The notes beneath the pieces were generated by a model. It worked only from the letters and a program-made list of their open reading frames with translations, searched no databases and was not told where the DNA came from. Positions 61,955-64,000 of a DNA stretch of 64,000 nt are shown here, piece by piece; positions within the stretch are counted from its first letter, which is position 1, and every line of letters starts with the position of its first letter. The stretch covers positions 1-64,000 of the forward strand of contig JAFALA010000046.1 of the NCBI GenBank assembly GCA_019234815.1, given 5' to 3'. Source of the stretch: Burkholderiaceae bacterium. Lineage in GTDB: Bacteria; Pseudomonadota; Gammaproteobacteria; Burkholderiales; Burkholderiaceae_C. A program made the position numbers and the translations under genes.

Positions 61955-63211
61955 TCAAGCCTTGTCGAACGCGGCCTGCAGCTGGTCCATGTCGAGGTCG
62001 CCGGTCCATTTGGCGACCACCAGAGTGGCCACGCCATTGCCGATCAGATTGGTCAGGGCGCGCGCTTCGCTCATGAACCGGTCAATGCCCAGAATCAAGG
62101 CCAGGCCCTCGACCGGCACATGGCCGACCGCGCTCAATGAGGCGGCCAGCACGATGAAGCCGCTGCCCGTGACGCCTGCCGCGCCCTTGGACGTCAAGAG
62201 CAGCACCGCCAGCAGCGTCAGCTGCTGCGTCAGGGACATCGGCGTGTTGGTGGCCTGCGCGATGAACACGGCAGCAATCGTCAGGTAAATGGACGTGCCG
62301 TCCAGGTTGAAGGAATAGCCGGTTGGAATCACCAGGCCGACCGTGGACTTGCGGGCGCCGGCCAATTCCAGCTTGCTCATGATGCGCGGCAGCACCGACT
62401 CGGACGACGAGGTGCCCAGCACGATCAGCAGCTCTTCGCGGATGTACTTGAGGTACTTCAGGATAGAAAAGCCATGCAGGCGTGCAATCGAACCCAGCAC
62501 GACGAGAATGAAAATCAGACAGGTCAGGTAGAAGCAGAACATCACCGAACCGAGCTGCACCAGCGAACCCAGCCCGAACTTCCCGATCGTGAAGGCCATG
62601 GCGCCAAAGGCGCCCAAGGGCGCCAGCTTCATGATGTAGCCCACGATCACGAACAAGACCTGTGAGAGCTTTTCGATCAGATCGAAGACCAGGGTGCCCC
62701 GGCCGCCAAAACGGTGCAAGGCAAAACCGAACAGGGTCGCAATCAACAGCACCTGCAGCATCTCGCCCTTGGCAAAGGCGTCGACCAGGGTGTTGGGAAT
62801 GATGGCCATCAGGAAATCAAGTGTGCCCTGCATCTTCCCCGGACCCACATAGGCATCCAGGCCCTTTGTGTTCAGGGCTGCCGGATCGACATTCATGCCC
62901 ACGCCAGGTCGCATCAGATTGACGACCACCAGGCCAATCACCAGCGCAAGCGAGGAGACGATTTCAAAATACAGCAGGGCAAGACCGCCGGTCTTGCCGA
63001 CCTTCTTCATGTCTTCCATGCCGGCGATGCCCACCACCACGGTGCAGAAGATGATGGGCGCAATCATCATTTTGATCAGCTTGATGAAGGCATCGCCCAG
63101 CGGCTTCATGGCCGCACCGGTATCGGGATGGAAATGCCCCAGCAGCACGCCAATCACGATGGCCGTGATCACCTGCACATAAAGGGACTTGAACAAGGTT
63201 CTGATTGCCAT
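61955..63211 (-). CDS. dctA: C4-dicarboxylate transporter (DctA type)
   Basis: 418 residues, DAACS family symporter of succinate, fumarate and malate. [28 protein letters not shown] at the start, the serine-rich loop [14 protein letters not shown], the binding motif [25 protein letters not shown] and [17 protein letters not shown] are family hallmarks. ATG 63211 (MAIRT) or 63223 (MIRDMAIRT) is the start; longer readings extend into the AT-rich upstream DNA. Convergent with queE. Confidence 0.94.
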   Translation of the reverse strand: MAIRTLFKSLYVQVITAIVIGVLLGHFHPDTGAAMKPLGDAFIKLIKMMIAPIIFCTVVVGIAGMEDMKKVGKTGGLALLYFEIVSSLALVIGLVVVNLMRPGVGMNVDPAALNTKGLDAYVGPGKMQGTLDFLMAIIPNTLVDAFAKGEMLQVLLIATLFGFALHRFGGRGTLVFDLIEKLSQVLFVIVGYIMKLAPLGAFGAMAFTIGKFGLGSLVQLGSVMFCFYLTCLIFILVVLGSIARLHGFSILKYLKYIREELLIVLGTSSSESVLPRIMSKLELAGARKSTVGLVIPTGYSFNLDGTSIYLTIAAVFIAQATNTPMSLTQQLTLLAVLLLTSKGAAGVTGSGFIVLAASLSAVGHVPVEGLALILGIDRFMSEARALTNLIGNGVATLVVAKWTGDLDMDQLQAAFDKA

Positions 63212-63309
63212 GTCTCGAATCATTTCTACGAAAAAGGGCCCAGCGGCCCGACAGCCGACATGGTGCCTTGTTAAGGACAAAAAAGCAGTACGTGTTAGTG
63301 CAGATGGAG

Positions 63310-63335
63310 ACAGATTTGTCCAAGCACAAATCTGT
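63310..63335. promoter_or_regulatory. Operator-like palindrome upstream of dctA
   Basis: ACAGATTTGT (63310-63319) and ACAAATCTGT (63326-63335) form a perfect 10-bp inverted repeat with a 6-base spacer. The size and symmetry suit a dimeric regulator. It lies about 100 bp upstream of the dctA start, partly overlapping the first DnaA box. Confidence 0.55.
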
Positions 63336-63370
63336 GGATAAATTTGGAACAACAAAGCACTTATCCACAG
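63332..63370. promoter_or_regulatory. Pair of inverted DnaA-box sequences
   Basis: TGTGGATAA at 63333-63341 and TTATCCACA at 63361-63369 are both perfect matches to the DnaA box on opposite strands. Together they form a 10-bp inverted repeat (CTGTGGATAA and TTATCCACAG) with a 19-bp spacer. No dnaA, dnaN or parAB is present, so this is not obviously oriC. Confidence 0.6.
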
Positions 63371-63577
63371 AGCATTGCGCTTCGACCAAGTTGTTGTCAT
63401 CCAGGCAGCATGCAATCCAAGTGCTGACTCACATGGTTTTTTGAACTGCAAGTTCTTGTCATCATTCAATAAAATAGACTTGTTCACAAAATGGAAGCCA
63501 CTCTACTAAGACTACCAATCTGAAAGATTGAATTCATTGAATTTAAAGAACAAGCAACTCAGGCACACTCGCGCACC

Positions 63578-63922
63578 ATGGACATTGCAGATCTTCAATT
63601 TCGATTGCGCCAATTTGCCCGGGCGCGCCAATGGGAGCCCTATCAAACACCCAAGAACCTGGCCATGGCCATGATGGTGGAAGCGGCCGAGCTGTTGGAG
63701 ATCTTTCAATGGATGACGCCCGAGGCGTCCATGCAAGTCGCCTCCGAACCCGCTGTGCACCAGCACCTGGGCGAAGAAATCGCCGATGTCATGCTCTATT
63801 TGGTGCAAATTGCCGATCACAGCGGCATTGACCTGCAGGCGGCCGTGGAGCGCAAGCTGCAGCTCAATGCGCTCAAATATCCGGTGACAGCAAAACCTGG
63901 CACCACGGGTGAAGTTGCTTGA
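63578..63922 (+). CDS. MazG-like nucleotide pyrophosphohydrolase
   Basis: 114 residues, all-alpha NTP-PPase of the RS21-C6/MazG-like type. LQFRLRQFARARQWEPYQTPKNLAMAMMVEAAELLEIFQWM gives the first EEXXE-like helix (EAAELLE), and HLGEEIADVMLYLVQIADHSGIDL gives the second acidic motif (EEIAD). Such enzymes hydrolyse non-canonical dNTPs such as modified dCTP. The ATG at 63578 has no strong ribosome binding site. The next gene overlaps its stop. Confidence 0.9.
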   Translation: MDIADLQFRLRQFARARQWEPYQTPKNLAMAMMVEAAELLEIFQWMTPEASMQVASEPAVHQHLGEEIADVMLYLVQIADHSGIDLQAAVERKLQLNALKYPVTAKPGTTGEVA

Positions 63923-64000
63923 TCTTGGAAACCATTGCCGTCATTGACTTTGAAACCAGTGGGCTGGCGCCACAGGGTGGCGGGCGGGCCACGGAGATCG
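63919..64000 (+). CDS. DEDD-type 3'-5' exonuclease, N-terminus only (partial)
   Basis: The frame opened by TTG 63919 (or TTG 63925) reads LETIAVIDFETSGLAPQGGGRATEI to the window edge. VIDFETSGL with downstream RATEI is the Exo I motif of DNA polymerase III epsilon-like exonucleases, supplying Asp and Glu metal ligands. It overlaps the MazG-like stop by four bases, so the two are probably coupled. The rest lies outside the window. Confidence 0.75.
   Translation, partial: MILETIAVIDFETSGLAPQGGGRATEI

Larger units (their letters stand above)
63212..63577. other. AT-rich intergenic region upstream of dctA and the MazG-like gene
   Basis: A 366-bp gap, clearly richer in A/T than its surroundings, between divergent genes. 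It holds two DnaA-box sequences and a 10-bp-arm palindrome (listed separately). No sigma54-type -24/-12 pair typical of some dctA promoters was found. No credible small gene is visible. Confidence 0.7.

Noticed and set aside
63212-63577. Chromosomal replication origin
   Set aside because: Two DnaA boxes and A/T richness are suggestive, but there are no further boxes, no dnaA, dnaN, gidA or parAB and no iteron set in the window.

Overview
The window is GC-rich DNA (roughly two thirds G+C by eye) from the chromosome of a Burkholderiales betaproteobacterium, probably Comamonadaceae or a neighbouring family. The evidence is a cyoABCD quinol oxidase operon linked to SURF1 and a RegB/RegA-type redox two-component system, an H-NS-like protein with the short betaproteobacterial form, a Dct-type dicarboxylate carrier, and dense operons with ATGA-type overlaps. 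There is no phage, insertion sequence, CRISPR array or RNA gene that I can support. Several small gene remnants show local decay.

Layout. (1) 1-3.2 kb: GST, a small coiled-coil protein, a POT peptide transporter and a tiny basic protein followed by a 10-bp tandem repeat. (2) 3.2-12.8 kb: a five-gene, same-strand block of circularly permuted ATP-grasp, alpha-E, transglutaminase-DUF2126, a second ATP-grasp fused to alpha-E, and a second transglutaminase; an exported metallo-beta-lactamase-fold hydrolase follows. This is a predicted but biochemically poorly understood peptide-ligase system, here with split and fused versions side by side. (3) 13.8-15.5 kb: a glutamine amidotransferase-like protein, an alpha/beta-hydrolase remnant and a small membrane protein.

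(4) 15.5-27.3 kb: a nucleoside utilisation island, all on the minus strand. It holds a TonB-dependent receptor, a LacI-family regulator, a ribokinase-nucleoside hydrolase fusion, a BMP-type ABC importer (binding protein, ATPase, two permeases), purine nucleoside phosphorylase and deoxyribose-phosphate aldolase. An identical 12-bp palindrome lies upstream of both the regulator and the receptor, so the outer-membrane receptor probably belongs to the same regulon. (5) 27.5-37.1 kb: a TetR regulator, then a sugar locus with a large TonB receptor, FHS-type permease, PfkB kinase, ROK regulator and a divergent exported glycosidase-like protein. The kinase promoter would give an almost leaderless mRNA.

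(6) 37.3-49.8 kb: an exported M3 peptidase, a nitroreductase, regA, regB, SURF1 and cyoDCBA in one apparent minus-strand operon, a divergent MHS-type transporter and an HDOD protein. (7) 49.8-64 kb: an S53 sedolisin-like lipoprotein, a second MHS transporter, an RNB ribonuclease with an H-NS-like neighbour, cstA with its YbdD-like partner, a SUI1-like factor, an S1/P1 nuclease, a small lipoprotein, a triple-domain QueD/PTPS-like protein with queE (queuosine/7-deazaguanine pathway), a dctA-like carrier, a MazG-like pyrophosphohydrolase and the start of a DEDD exonuclease. The dctA upstream region carries two perfect DnaA-box sequences and a 10-bp-arm palindrome.
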